Below are positions 1-4,764 of a stretch of 5,820 bases of DNA, one piece after another; position 1 is the first letter of the stretch; every line of letters starts with the position of its first letter. The notes under the pieces were generated by a model, which saw nothing but the letters and a program-made list of their open reading frames with translations, was not told the origin of the DNA and did no database searches. The position numbers and the translations under genes were made by a program. The stretch is taken from the NCBI GenBank assembly GCA_023250795.1, contig JAHFAB010000139.1, positions 1 through 5,820 of the forward strand, in the 5' to 3' direction. This DNA comes from Bacteriovoracaceae bacterium (GTDB lineage: Bacteria; Bdellovibrionota; UBA1018).

Positions 1-238
1 GATGGATCGCTTACTAGATCAGGCGATGCAAGAATCTAGATTTGAAAAAAGAAAGGCCCTATTAAAAAAAGCGCAAGTAAAAATGGCAGAGGATCTCCCC
101 TACTTTCCCCTCTGGTTTTGGAATAATGCACTCTTAGTACGGAAAGAGTTTGCAAAAGATTTTGACACTCAAGAACTATCTTTAAAAGGTGCACTTGAAC
201 CGCTCACGGTGTTAAAGGAAACAGATCATGGTACCTAA
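1..238 (+). CDS. ABC transporter substrate-binding protein, family 5 (3' end only)
   Basis: This is the C-terminal 78 or so residues of a periplasmic solute-binding protein of the SBP_bac_5 (peptide/oligopeptide/nickel) family; the start lies left of the window. The visible part matches the usual end of these proteins: a helix of the type DRLLDQA, then a charged RKALLKKAQ stretch, then AEDLPYFPLWFWNN, where family members carry a xDxPxxPLxxxxxx motif near the ligand-binding cleft, and a final strand region. In the family this protein binds a peptide or similar solute in the periplasm and delivers it to an inner-membrane DppBC/OppBC-type permease; the ligand cannot be told from this fragment. 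The ATG at position 2 is internal, not the true start. The gene overlaps rsmE by 11 bases, so the two are probably cotranscribed and translationally coupled. Confidence 0.85.
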   Translation, partial: MDRLLDQAMQESRFEKRKALLKKAQVKMAEDLPYFPLWFWNNALLVRKEFAKDFDTQELSLKGALEPLTVLKETDHGT

Positions 239-989
239 AAAAATACTTTGCAAAATCTTGCCGAGGCCCTCTAAGCCAGTAAAACTTCCTGAATCTGAAA
301 AAACGCATGCCCTCAAAGTCCTGCGCCTAGGAAGTGGAGATATCGTCCAAGTTTTAGATGGAGAAGGGAACACCGTATTTGCCAGTCTCAAGTTTATGGG
401 AAAGGAAGTTTATTTAGAAATACAAAAAGAGTGTGCTCCCATTTCTGATTTGCAAATTTTAGATATCACGGTCGAGCTTGCCATTTTAAAAAACGACGCA
501 ATGTCTTGGAGTATCGAAAAAATGGTGGAGCTGGGCGTCAAAACCCTGATTCCTGTTCTGACTGACCATTGCGTTGTACAAATTCAAAAAAAAGGGGCTG
601 AAGTATTTTTGGAGCGGTGGCAGAAAATCGCTGACCAGGCTCTCAAACAATGTGGAAGATTGAAAAGGATGGAAATTCTTGCACCAATGCGCCTCGAAGA
701 ACTTTTTATTTCACCTATTGCTCTCCATGCCGTGAGGTTTTGGGCAGACGAAAAATGCGTAGAGAGAGGGGGGCTGTTTATTGGAAACGCACTAGAAAAA
801 ATGGGCGATAAAACGGCATTCCACACACTCATAGGTCCAGAAGGTGGGTGGAGCCAAGTAGAAAGAGAAATGTTAAGCCGGCAATCTCTCGAACGCGTTA
901 ATCTTGGCTCTCTGATTTTACGAGCTGAAACTGCAGCCGTGTACTCAGTCAGCCTGATCAATGGCTACTTACAGCGTAGAAATTCTTGA
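228..989 (+). CDS. rsmE: 16S rRNA (uracil(1498)-N(3))-methyltransferase RsmE
   Basis: A 253-residue SPOUT-fold methyltransferase that, in the family, methylates N3 of U1498 in 16S rRNA using S-adenosylmethionine, late in 30S assembly. The length is normal (about 240-250). An N-terminal PUA-like part carries HALKVLRL (residues 27-34) and GDIVQVLDGEG, the usual RNA-binding signature. The middle has EKMVELGVKTLIPV and the QALKQCGR motif. The C-terminal knot, which binds SAM, has GPEGG (203-207) and LILRAETA (229-236), the hallmark LGxxILRxETA. The ATG at 228 has an AAAGGA Shine-Dalgarno at 214-219 and overlaps the preceding reading frame by 11 bases. The N terminus lacks the common RRFF opening, a minor oddity. 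The last residues, RRNS, are encoded inside a 13-bp repeat also found at the end of the HNH gene, so the extreme C terminus may have been altered by a rearrangement. Confidence 0.95.
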   Translation: MVPKKILCKILPRPSKPVKLPESEKTHALKVLRLGSGDIVQVLDGEGNTVFASLKFMGKEVYLEIQKECAPISDLQILDITVELAILKNDAMSWSIEKMVELGVKTLIPVLTDHCVVQIQKKGAEVFLERWQKIADQALKQCGRLKRMEILAPMRLEELFISPIALHAVRFWADEKCVERGGLFIGNALEKMGDKTAFHTLIGPEGGWSQVEREMLSRQSLERVNLGSLILRAETAAVYSVSLINGYLQRRNS

Positions 990-990
990 C
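978..990 (+). repeat. 13-bp direct repeat, left copy (AGAAATTCTTGAC)
   Basis: AGAAATTCTTGAC here is identical to 2392-2404. Both copies contain the stop codon TGA of their gene (rsmE and the HNH gene), in the same frame, so both proteins end in Arg-Asn-Ser. With TTACAG just upstream the match extends: the left copy is TTACAG, CGTAG, AAATTCTTGAC and the right copy is the same without the five bases CGTAG. The pair brackets the HNH gene and its whole leader. Confidence 0.75.
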
Positions 991-1016
991 CTGTCAATTT
1001 TTAGTGGATTGAGTGG
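983..1016 (+). repeat. Dispersed intergenic repeat, copy 1
   Basis: The stretch TTTTTAGTGGATTGAGTGG (998-1016) matches 5752-5770 at 18 of 19 positions. The ten bases before it, GACCTGTCAA (988-997), match 5730-5739 at 9 of 10. In this copy the two blocks are contiguous; in the other they are split by 12 bases. AGTGG occurs twice inside with a 9-base period. TTGACCTGTCAA (986-997) is also a small inverted repeat (TTGAC/GTCAA). It begins within the end of rsmE. Such similarity is not expected by chance in a window of this size, so I take it as a genuine repeat, of unknown function. Confidence 0.7.
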
Positions 1017-1098
1017 GGGGCATGGACGTGAAGCGTGGGCGGGATAAATGTTGGAGGATAAAAGCCAGGAGATAAAAACTGGATCTCTACCCACTCAA
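1009..1098 (+). repeat. Long-range inverted repeat TTGAGTGGG / CCCACTCAA in the HNH leader
   Basis: TTGAGTGGG at 1009-1017 is the exact reverse complement of CCCACTCAA at 1090-1098, 72 bases apart. With one bulged base the pairing extends to GATTGAGTGGG against CCCACTCAAATC. The left arm is part of the dispersed repeat. Inside the loop, GAGAT and ATCTC (around 1070-1087) and CCAG/CTGG can form alternative short stems. The element could be a folded leader RNA or paired protein-binding sites. Confidence 0.45.
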
Positions 1099-1125
1099 AT
1101 CTTTGTAGATATTTTATTTTTTTTA
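1097..1125 (+). terminator. Weak candidate terminator after rsmE
   Basis: A short hairpin (ATCT at 1099-1102, loop TTGT, AGAT at 1107-1110, extendable by two A-T pairs past a bulge) is followed by a T-rich run ending in T8. The stem is short and AT-rich, so this is a poor intrinsic terminator by itself; the larger 9-bp inverted repeat just upstream could assist it. Confidence 0.25.
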
Positions 1126-1221
1126 TTTAAAATAACAGCTTTTTTAGAGTTTTTTTCTTGATTTTATGGTTTTGTTTTAGTAGTTAAAATTCAATGTGTC
1201 TTAATTAAAAAAATACAATCA

Positions 1222-1236
1222 GAAAGGGTTTTTTTT
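1222..1236 (+). promoter_or_regulatory. HNH gene ribosome binding site with a T8 spacer
   Basis: GAAAGGG (1222-1228) lies at a suitable distance from the ATG at 1237 and fixes the start. The whole spacer is a homopolymer of eight T. Gain or loss of a T would change the spacing between Shine-Dalgarno and start without touching the reading frame. Confidence 0.6.
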
Positions 1237-2403
1237 ATGCAAACCATCTCCCTTAAACACTATACATCTCTCAAAAAATATACAAATGAAGAGCTTTTAG
1301 CAGAACTTCAGATCTTGGTTTCACAAGAAAGAACTCTGAGTCTCAGGGTTTTGTTGTTTTTAAAAGAAATTGAACTGAGGAAACTTTATTTAAAACGAGG
1401 GCACTCATCCCTTTTTGTCTTTTGTGTCAAAGAACTAAAGTATTCTGAGGCCATGGCCTATCACAGAACCGGCGCACTCAAAATGATAGAGGAAATACCA
1501 GAGGCGAAACGGTCTGTGGAAACGGGGGAACTGAGCATTGCCACTCTGAGCTTGGTTCAAAGTGCCTGTAATGCAAAAAAGAGAAAAACCAAAGTGAGTG
1601 TTGGCTTGGAAGAAAAAAAGAAACTACTGGATGAGATCGTTGGAAAGTCTAAAAAACAAACTGAAAAAATATTAGCTGAGCATTTTCCAGAAATACGAGA
1701 GGCGCTAAAGCCTGAGAGAGTGCGCCAAGTGGGACCCAGTGGGGAGGGCCAAGTAGAGGTCCGTTTAAACATGAGAAGTGATCTTATGGAGAAACTAAAA
1801 AGGCTCAAAGATCTCAATGCGCACAAGCATCCCTGTCCAAGCTATGAGGAGTTGGTAGAGCTCATGGCAGATTACATGTTGGATGGCATAGACCCTGTAC
1901 GGAAAGCTGAAAAAATGGAAAAGCGAATGGCCCAGAAAATGTGGGAGAAAGAACTGCGAAAAAAAGATGAGGCCCAAAAAACCGAGGAGTTAAAAAATGG
2001 AGAAAAAGGGGAACACCGAGAGGAGATGGGCACAGCTTGGCCGAACGCAGCTAATAAGGCAGATGACATGGGGCAACTTTCAACGGTGAAAGTAAACCAG
2101 GCTGCAAAACCAAGTCGCCACTGCTCCGCTCAAACAGAACGCGCCGTCTGGGTCAGAGCCCAAAGTCGTTGCGAACACGTAGATCTGGAGACCGGCCACA
2201 GGTGTGATGAAACAAGGAGACTCCAGCTCGATCATGTGATTCCTTATGCCATTAGCCAGGACAGTTCAGAGCAAAATATCGAACTCGTTTGCACAGCCCA
2301 TAACCTTTACAGAGCCACGCAATGGTTCGGAGCGGAGTTTATGGAACAAAAAACAGGGCGCGCTTCTGAAGAACCAAAACTGACCGATTACAGAAATTCT
2401 TGA
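1237..2403 (+). CDS. HNH endonuclease of the multicopy deltaproteobacterial type
   Basis: A 388-residue protein. Residues about 15-170 form a helical N-terminal module: an acidic opening, LSLRVLLFLKEIELRKLYLKRG, then SSLFVFCVKELKYSEAMAYH and ETGELSIATLSLV, a layout I recognise from HNH proteins common in Myxococcota and relatives. Residues about 175-225 form a second conserved segment. A Lys/Glu-rich, probably coiled or disordered linker spans about 225-265. The C terminus is a ββα-metal HNH nuclease domain: Cys312 and Cys323, LDHVIPYA with Asp332-His333, Asn347, and CTAHN with Cys352 and His355. All expected catalytic positions are present, so it looks intact. In the family such domains nick or cut DNA with a divalent metal; the target and biological role of this subfamily are unknown to me. 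No cognate methylase, immunity gene or portal/terminase neighbour supports a restriction, toxin or phage-packaging role. The flanking direct repeats suggest a recently inserted cassette. Confidence 0.85.
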   Translation: MQTISLKHYTSLKKYTNEELLAELQILVSQERTLSLRVLLFLKEIELRKLYLKRGHSSLFVFCVKELKYSEAMAYHRTGALKMIEEIPEAKRSVETGELSIATLSLVQSACNAKKRKTKVSVGLEEKKKLLDEIVGKSKKQTEKILAEHFPEIREALKPERVRQVGPSGEGQVEVRLNMRSDLMEKLKRLKDLNAHKHPCPSYEELVELMADYMLDGIDPVRKAEKMEKRMAQKMWEKELRKKDEAQKTEELKNGEKGEHREEMGTAWPNAANKADDMGQLSTVKVNQAAKPSRHCSAQTERAVWVRAQSRCEHVDLETGHRCDETRRLQLDHVIPYAISQDSSEQNIELVCTAHNLYRATQWFGAEFMEQKTGRASEEPKLTDYRNS

Positions 2404-2404
2404 C
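2392..2404 (+). repeat. 13-bp direct repeat, right copy (AGAAATTCTTGAC)
   Basis: Exact copy of 978-990, again spanning the stop codon, here of the HNH gene. TTACAG precedes it directly, sharing its last two bases with the repeat. It marks the right boundary of the possible HNH cassette. Confidence 0.75.
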
Positions 2405-2427
2405 AGTCTCTTCTTTATGAAGAACTG
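2404..2427 (+). other. Hairpin between the HNH gene and the RDD gene
   Basis: CAGT-C-TCTTC (2404-2413) pairs with GAAGAACTG (2419-2427), giving nine base pairs with one bulged C and the loop TTTAT. There is no T-run after it, so it is not a standard intrinsic terminator. It stands just ahead of the purine-rich AGGAGG that precedes the RDD start, and could affect read-through or initiation. TTGACA (2400-2405), a perfect -35 hexamer, overlaps the left arm, but no -10 sits at a suitable distance. Confidence 0.45.
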
Positions 2428-2438
2428 TGAGAGGAGGT

Positions 2439-3137
2439 ATGGAATCAGATCATAAGAAACCGGAAATCAAATTCAAGCCCCTCAATCAAGGGCTCGGGTT
2501 TCACCCTTTTTCCGAGGGCCTACCCTATACGCCGATTTCTAAAAAATACCCTCCCACCTCTAGGGGCACAGGAGCAGTCAGCGCAGGGGTGCCAAAATTT
2601 GTAAGACAGGTAAACACCGCACCAAAACCCTACATTCCTAAGTCCCCCCTACAACCTCCGCAGTCACAGCCGCAATCACAGCCACAGAAAATCATTTCGA
2701 AAATCGAGTTTACTTTTGGGATAGGTTATTTATTCAAAAGAGTTTCGGCCTACATCATAGACATGGGAGCAAATTTTTTACTCGGGTTGGGCGTCCTCTA
2801 CTTTATTTTTTGGAGACAGAAATTAGATTTAGATACTTTGATGACACCTGGACTCGTTCTCATATCAACTGTGTTTTGGTCGACTTCTTTTTTGCTTTTG
2901 TTTAATTGGGCATTGGTGACAGCACAGGAAGTAGCCTTTGGTACAAGTTTGGGGAAAAAGCTTTTTAGCCTCTACCTCCAAGGAAAACCAGGAACGATTT
3001 TTTGGAGAGCCTGTTTTTTCTTAATCAGTGTCTTATTTTGTGGAATGGGTTTGGCATGGGCCCTGTTTAGACAAAATAAACGTTGCTGGCATGATATTGC
3101 CGTAGATTTACAACCCACAGAAATCGCGCGATTCTAA
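2439..3137 (+). CDS. RDD family inner-membrane protein with Pro/Gln-rich N-terminal extension
   Basis: A 232-residue protein from the ATG at 2439. Residues 1-90 are soluble, with [14 protein letters not shown] (17-30), a short motif I associate with similar proteins of Bdellovibrio relatives, and a Pro/Gln stretch (about 70-84). The RDD domain follows: KRVSAYIID with Arg101 and Asp108, hydrophobic segments at about 111-125, 138-160 and 187-210, [11 protein letters not shown] (168-178) between the second and third, and WHDIAVD (217-223) at the end. RDD proteins are membrane proteins of mostly unknown function, some proposed as transporters; no substrate can be named. GAGAGG (2429-2434) is the likely Shine-Dalgarno; AGGAGG (2432-2437) is only one base from the ATG. 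A GTG at 2427 would add four residues but has no visible ribosome site. The stop is two bases before rfaE2, implying cotranscription. Confidence 0.82.
   Translation: MESDHKKPEIKFKPLNQGLGFHPFSEGLPYTPISKKYPPTSRGTGAVSAGVPKFVRQVNTAPKPYIPKSPLQPPQSQPQSQPQKIISKIEFTFGIGYLFKRVSAYIIDMGANFLLGLGVLYFIFWRQKLDLDTLMTPGLVLISTVFWSTSFLLLFNWALVTAQEVAFGTSLGKKLFSLYLQGKPGTIFWRACFFLISVLFCGMGLAWALFRQNKRCWHDIAVDLQPTEIARF
2658..2687 (+). repeat. 12-bp tandem repeat in the RDD gene
   Basis: CCGCAGTCACAG (2658-2669), CCGCAATCACAG (2670-2681) and the partial unit CCACAG (2682-2687) encode the run [10 protein letters not shown]. The period keeps the frame, so unit number can vary without disrupting the protein. It lies in the flexible linker ahead of the RDD domain. 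Confidence 0.7.
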
Positions 3138-3139
3138 AA

Positions 3140-3616
3140 ATGAGACTCTTGAAATCAAAAATAAAATCTCCAGCAAGTTTAAAAACTATTCTAAAAAAAC
3201 TAAAGAGAGCAAAACCCGTCTTCACAAACGGATGCTTTGATCTCCTTCACAAAGGGCATGTCTCCTATCTCGAACGAGCAAAAAAACTGGGAACTCACCT
3301 CATCGTCGCTATCAATAGCGACTCGTCAGTTCGTAAGCTCAAAGGCCCCACTCGACCAATTAATCCTTTAGCAGACAGGCTCGAAGTCATGGCCGCCCTC
3401 GAAGCGGTCGATTTTGTCACCTGGTTTTCAGAAGAAACTCCGAAAAAACTCATACAGAAACTAAAGCCGCTTGTCCTAGTCAAAGGGGGAGACTGGAAGC
3501 CTGAGCAAATTATAGGCTCAGAAGACGTCCTGTCCTGGGGTGGCAAAGTGCGCTCCCTGCCCTACATTGAGGGGCGAAGTACGACTAAAATGATAGAAAA
3601 AGCCAAAAAGAAATAA
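3140..3616 (+). CDS. rfaE2: D-glycero-β-D-manno-heptose 1-phosphate adenylyltransferase (RfaE2/HldC)
   Basis: A 158-residue stand-alone nucleotidyltransferase equivalent to the C-terminal domain of E. coli HldE. It transfers AMP from ATP to heptose 1-phosphate, giving ADP-heptose for the lipopolysaccharide inner core; it acts in the cytoplasm. [13 protein letters not shown] (28-40) contains the HxGH motif (His37, His40), followed by [13 protein letters not shown] and [19 protein letters not shown] and IIGSE are typical of the heptose branch rather than of glycerol-3-phosphate or ethanolamine-phosphate cytidylyltransferases, and [10 protein letters not shown] near the end matches the usual STT signature. 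There is no fused kinase domain, so a separate HldA-type kinase must exist; none is certain in this window. Only two bases separate it from the RDD stop and no Shine-Dalgarno is evident, suggesting translational coupling. GGCTTT just after the stop can pair with AAAGCC at 3599-3604, a weak hairpin without a T-run. Confidence 0.93.
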   Translation: MRLLKSKIKSPASLKTILKKLKRAKPVFTNGCFDLLHKGHVSYLERAKKLGTHLIVAINSDSSVRKLKGPTRPINPLADRLEVMAALEAVDFVTWFSEETPKKLIQKLKPLVLVKGGDWKPEQIIGSEDVLSWGGKVRSLPYIEGRSTTKMIEKAKKK

Positions 3617-3655
3617 GGCTTTCCCTCGGCTTTAGTTAACTATTAGTTTTTATTA

Positions 3656-3703
3656 CTAATTATATTAGCTAAAAAACTTGACTTAGCTAATATAATTAGC
3701 TAT
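3656..3703 (+). promoter_or_regulatory. Toxin-antitoxin operator: 17-bp inverted repeat with repeated TTAGCTAA sites
   Basis: CTAATTATATTAGCTAA (3656-3672) is the exact reverse complement of 3683-3699, with a 10-base centre. Each arm contains the self-complementary octamer TTAGCTAA (3665-3672 and 3683-3690). A near copy, TTAGCTAT, lies at 3696-3703, and a looser one, TTAGTTAA, at 3632-3639 inside the palindrome TAGTTAACTA. Phd/YefM antitoxins are known to repress their own operons by binding short palindromes, often in pairs. These sites overlap both promoter hexamers, so binding should block RNA polymerase. Confidence 0.75.
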
Positions 3704-3706
3704 TAT
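3678..3706 (+). promoter_or_regulatory. Sigma70-type promoter of the toxin-antitoxin operon
   Basis: TTGACT (3678-3683; 5 of 6 to consensus) and TATTAT (3701-3706; 5 of 6) are separated by exactly 17 bases. Transcription would start near 3713, giving a leader of about 27 bases before the antitoxin ATG. The best promoter in the window. Confidence 0.75.
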
Positions 3707-3739
3707 TAGAGATGAGATTGCGAGGTTCGATGAAAAATT

Positions 3740-3964
3740 ATGAAGAAGTACACAATACATCAAGCCAAATCCCAATTATCTAAACTGATTCAACAAGCAC
3801 TCAATGGAGAAGAAGTGATCATTGCCAACCGAGATAAACCGCTTGTGAAACTCACATTAGTTCAACAGCCAGACAGAAAAAAATTACTAGGAATGTTTAA
3901 AGGTAAAATATCTATGTCAAAAGACTTTAACGAAACGCCTCCAGATTTTAAGGAATATATGTGA
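3740..3964 (+). CDS. Phd/YefM-family antitoxin
   Basis: A 74-residue antitoxin. The N-terminal part, MKKYTIHQAKSQLSKLIQQA, followed by NGEEVIIANRDKPLVKLTLV, is the Phd/YefM DNA-binding dimer fold. The C-terminal tail RKKLLGMFKGKI followed by an acidic segment ending DFKEYM (about 46-74) is the usual toxin-wrapping region of antitoxins paired with PIN toxins. In the family it neutralises the toxin by direct binding and represses the operon, alone and as the complex. The stop overlaps the toxin start (GTGA, 3961-3964), a classic coupling. The ribosome site is weak: GAGG at 3722-3725 is 14 bases from this ATG. An out-of-frame ATG at 3730 is better spaced to GAGG but opens only a very short frame. 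Strong similarity to the family fixes the start at 3740. Confidence 0.9.
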   Translation: MKKYTIHQAKSQLSKLIQQALNGEEVIIANRDKPLVKLTLVQQPDRKKLLGMFKGKISMSKDFNETPPDFKEYM

Positions 3965-4347
3965 AATATCTTTTGGACACTCAAGCTTATCTACTTCTTC
4001 TCGAGCAAGACCCAGAGCTAAGCCCCAAAGCCAACAAAGCAGTAGAAAATCCTAAAGCAGAAATCTTTATAAGCATAGTTAGTTTTTGGGAAATGGCTGT
4101 TAAAATCAACATCGGAAAATTACAACTCAAAGCATCTTTACAAGAAATCATTCAGTCCTCAATCACTTCTGGTGGGTTATCTGTTCTCCCGGTATTAATT
4201 GAGCACATCATTGGACTAGGTTCATTGCCCTTGCACCATCGTGATCCATTTGATCGCCTTCTTCTTTCACAAGCAAAACATGAAGGAATGGCCCTGATTA
4301 GTGGTGACAGAGCTTTTGATCGGTACGGAGTAGAAAGAATCTGGTAA
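3961..4347 (+). CDS. PIN-domain (VapC-like) ribonuclease toxin
   Basis: A 128-residue PIN-domain protein starting at GTG 3961, four bases inside the antitoxin gene. The acidic metal-binding residues expected of an active PIN nuclease are all present: Asp6 in LLDTQAYL, Glu44 in SFWEMAVK, Asp95 and Asp98 in HHRDPFDRLL, and Asp116 in ISGDRAFDRYGV. The KINIGKL and LPLHHRDPFDR segments are typical of the PIN subgroup found with Phd/YefM antitoxins. VapC-like toxins cut tRNA or rRNA at specific sites with Mg2+ or Mn2+ and halt translation; the target here cannot be read from sequence. Length is normal and no frameshift is visible, so the module is probably functional. It is expressed from the promoter ahead of the antitoxin. 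Confidence 0.92.
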   Translation: MKYLLDTQAYLLLLEQDPELSPKANKAVENPKAEIFISIVSFWEMAVKINIGKLQLKASLQEIIQSSITSGGLSVLPVLIEHIIGLGSLPLHHRDPFDRLLLSQAKHEGMALISGDRAFDRYGVERIW

Positions 4348-4360
4348 TTGCTTTTAAAAT

Positions 4361-4401
4361 AAGGACCTGCTACAAGGACCCCTGTCATTAAGGGGGTTGT
4401 C
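4361..4401 (+). promoter_or_regulatory. Direct repeat and hairpin covering the ribosome site of the secreted-protein gene
   Basis: AAGGACC occurs at 4361-4367 and 4374-4380, 13 bases apart. ACCCC (4378-4382) can pair with GGGGT (4393-4397), plus a T-G wobble, closing an eight-base loop. The right arm includes the likely Shine-Dalgarno AAGGGGG (4390-4396) of the ATG at 4402, so the hairpin would hide it. There is no T-run, so it is a poor terminator for the toxin gene. Confidence 0.4.
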
Positions 4402-4752
4402 ATGAGAAAATTAAATCTAGTTTTGCTGTTGATATTGGTGCCTATAACCAGCTTTGCAACACAGACACAAAGAGTATTGATTGGTTATAGTCTGGTAAAA
4501 ATAGATATTTATGAAATAAGCCATCAAGCAGAGGTCTGGGGGATTATTACTAAAAAAGAAGCCATGACTAAGCCATGGACTTGGATTCAGCTTCTGCCCG
4601 CTAACGAATCTGTGGCCAGTTATTTTGATGATAACCTAGACAAGAGCAAAACTTATCTCTGTAATATTTCTGGAGTCGACAACGCATGGGCTGGGCCTCC
4701 GCCAAGAGCCACTCGGATTGTCTACCAGATATATGGATGTACTGAGAACTAA
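4402..4752 (+). CDS. Small exported protein of unknown function
   Basis: A 116-residue protein I do not recognise. Residues 1-20 look like a Sec signal peptide: MRK, then the hydrophobic run LNLVLLLILVPI, then TSFA with likely cleavage after Ala20 (before TQTQ). The mature part of about 96 residues has no further membrane segment. It is rich in aromatic residues and has two cysteines, in TYLCNIS and at the end in IYGCTEN, which could form one disulfide in the periplasm. It is not a lipoprotein, as no Cys follows the signal peptide. The end of PPPRATRIVYQIYGC resembles a final β-strand. The gene is 54 bases after the toxin and might be read from the same transcript; no clear promoter of its own is visible. 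It converges on the kinase gene with 12 bases between the stop codons. Confidence 0.75.
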   Translation: MRKLNLVLLLILVPITSFATQTQRVLIGYSLVKIDIYEISHQAEVWGIITKKEAMTKPWTWIQLLPANESVASYFDDNLDKSKTYLCNISGVDNAWAGPPPRATRIVYQIYGCTEN

Positions 4753-4764
4753 GCCCCTCAGGCT

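Larger units (their letters stand above)
990..1236 (+). other. 247-base AT-rich leader between rsmE and the HNH gene
   Basis: The first third (990-1095) is G-rich on this strand and holds the dispersed repeat, two related purine-rich stretches (GGAGGATAAAA and GGAGATAAAAA) and several inverted repeats. The remainder is T-rich, with T8 at 1117-1124, T7 at 1150-1156 and T8 at 1229-1236. A possible promoter for the HNH gene is TTGATT at 1158-1163 with a poor -10 (TAGTTA, 1181-1186) 17 bases on; I do not consider it convincing. No credible gene lies here; the only ATG frame (1022-1075) codes for 17 residues. Confidence 0.6.

Noticed and set aside
584..961. Minus-strand 125-codon frame inside rsmE
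   Set aside because: It is antisense to the conserved methyltransferase core and its product resembles no family.
998..1016. CRISPR-like or tandem array based on TTTTTAGTGGATTGAGTGG
   Set aside because: Only two copies, more than 4.7 kb apart, with no regular spacing and no cas genes.
1022..1075. A 17-codon ATG frame in the HNH leader, beginning MDVKRGR
   Set aside because: Too short, with only a G-rich run rather than a proper ribosome site before it, and it lies inside a repeat-rich structured leader.
1557..2069. Three minus-strand open frames (1557-1826, 1795-1977, 1872-2069) within the HNH gene
   Set aside because: Low-complexity Ser/Phe-rich translations mirror the Lys/Glu-rich coding strand; they overlap a gene with clear family motifs and have no ribosome sites.
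2400..2428. TTGACA at 2400-2405 as the -35 box of a promoter for the RDD/rfaE2 pair
   Set aside because: The sequence 16 to 18 bases downstream (around AACTGT) does not resemble a -10 box.
3295..3546. Minus-strand 83-codon frame inside rfaE2 (and a similar one at 4152-4403 inside the toxin gene)
   Set aside because: Shadow frames opposite well-supported genes.
3656..3699. The 17-bp inverted repeat as an intrinsic terminator of rfaE2
   Set aside because: The stem is almost all A-T with no trailing T-run, and it coincides with a near-consensus promoter, so an operator is the better reading.
4742..4764. Bidirectional terminator between the secreted-protein gene and the kinase gene
   Set aside because: Only 4-5 bp stems (CTGAG/CTCAG or AGCC/GGCT) and no T-run on either strand.
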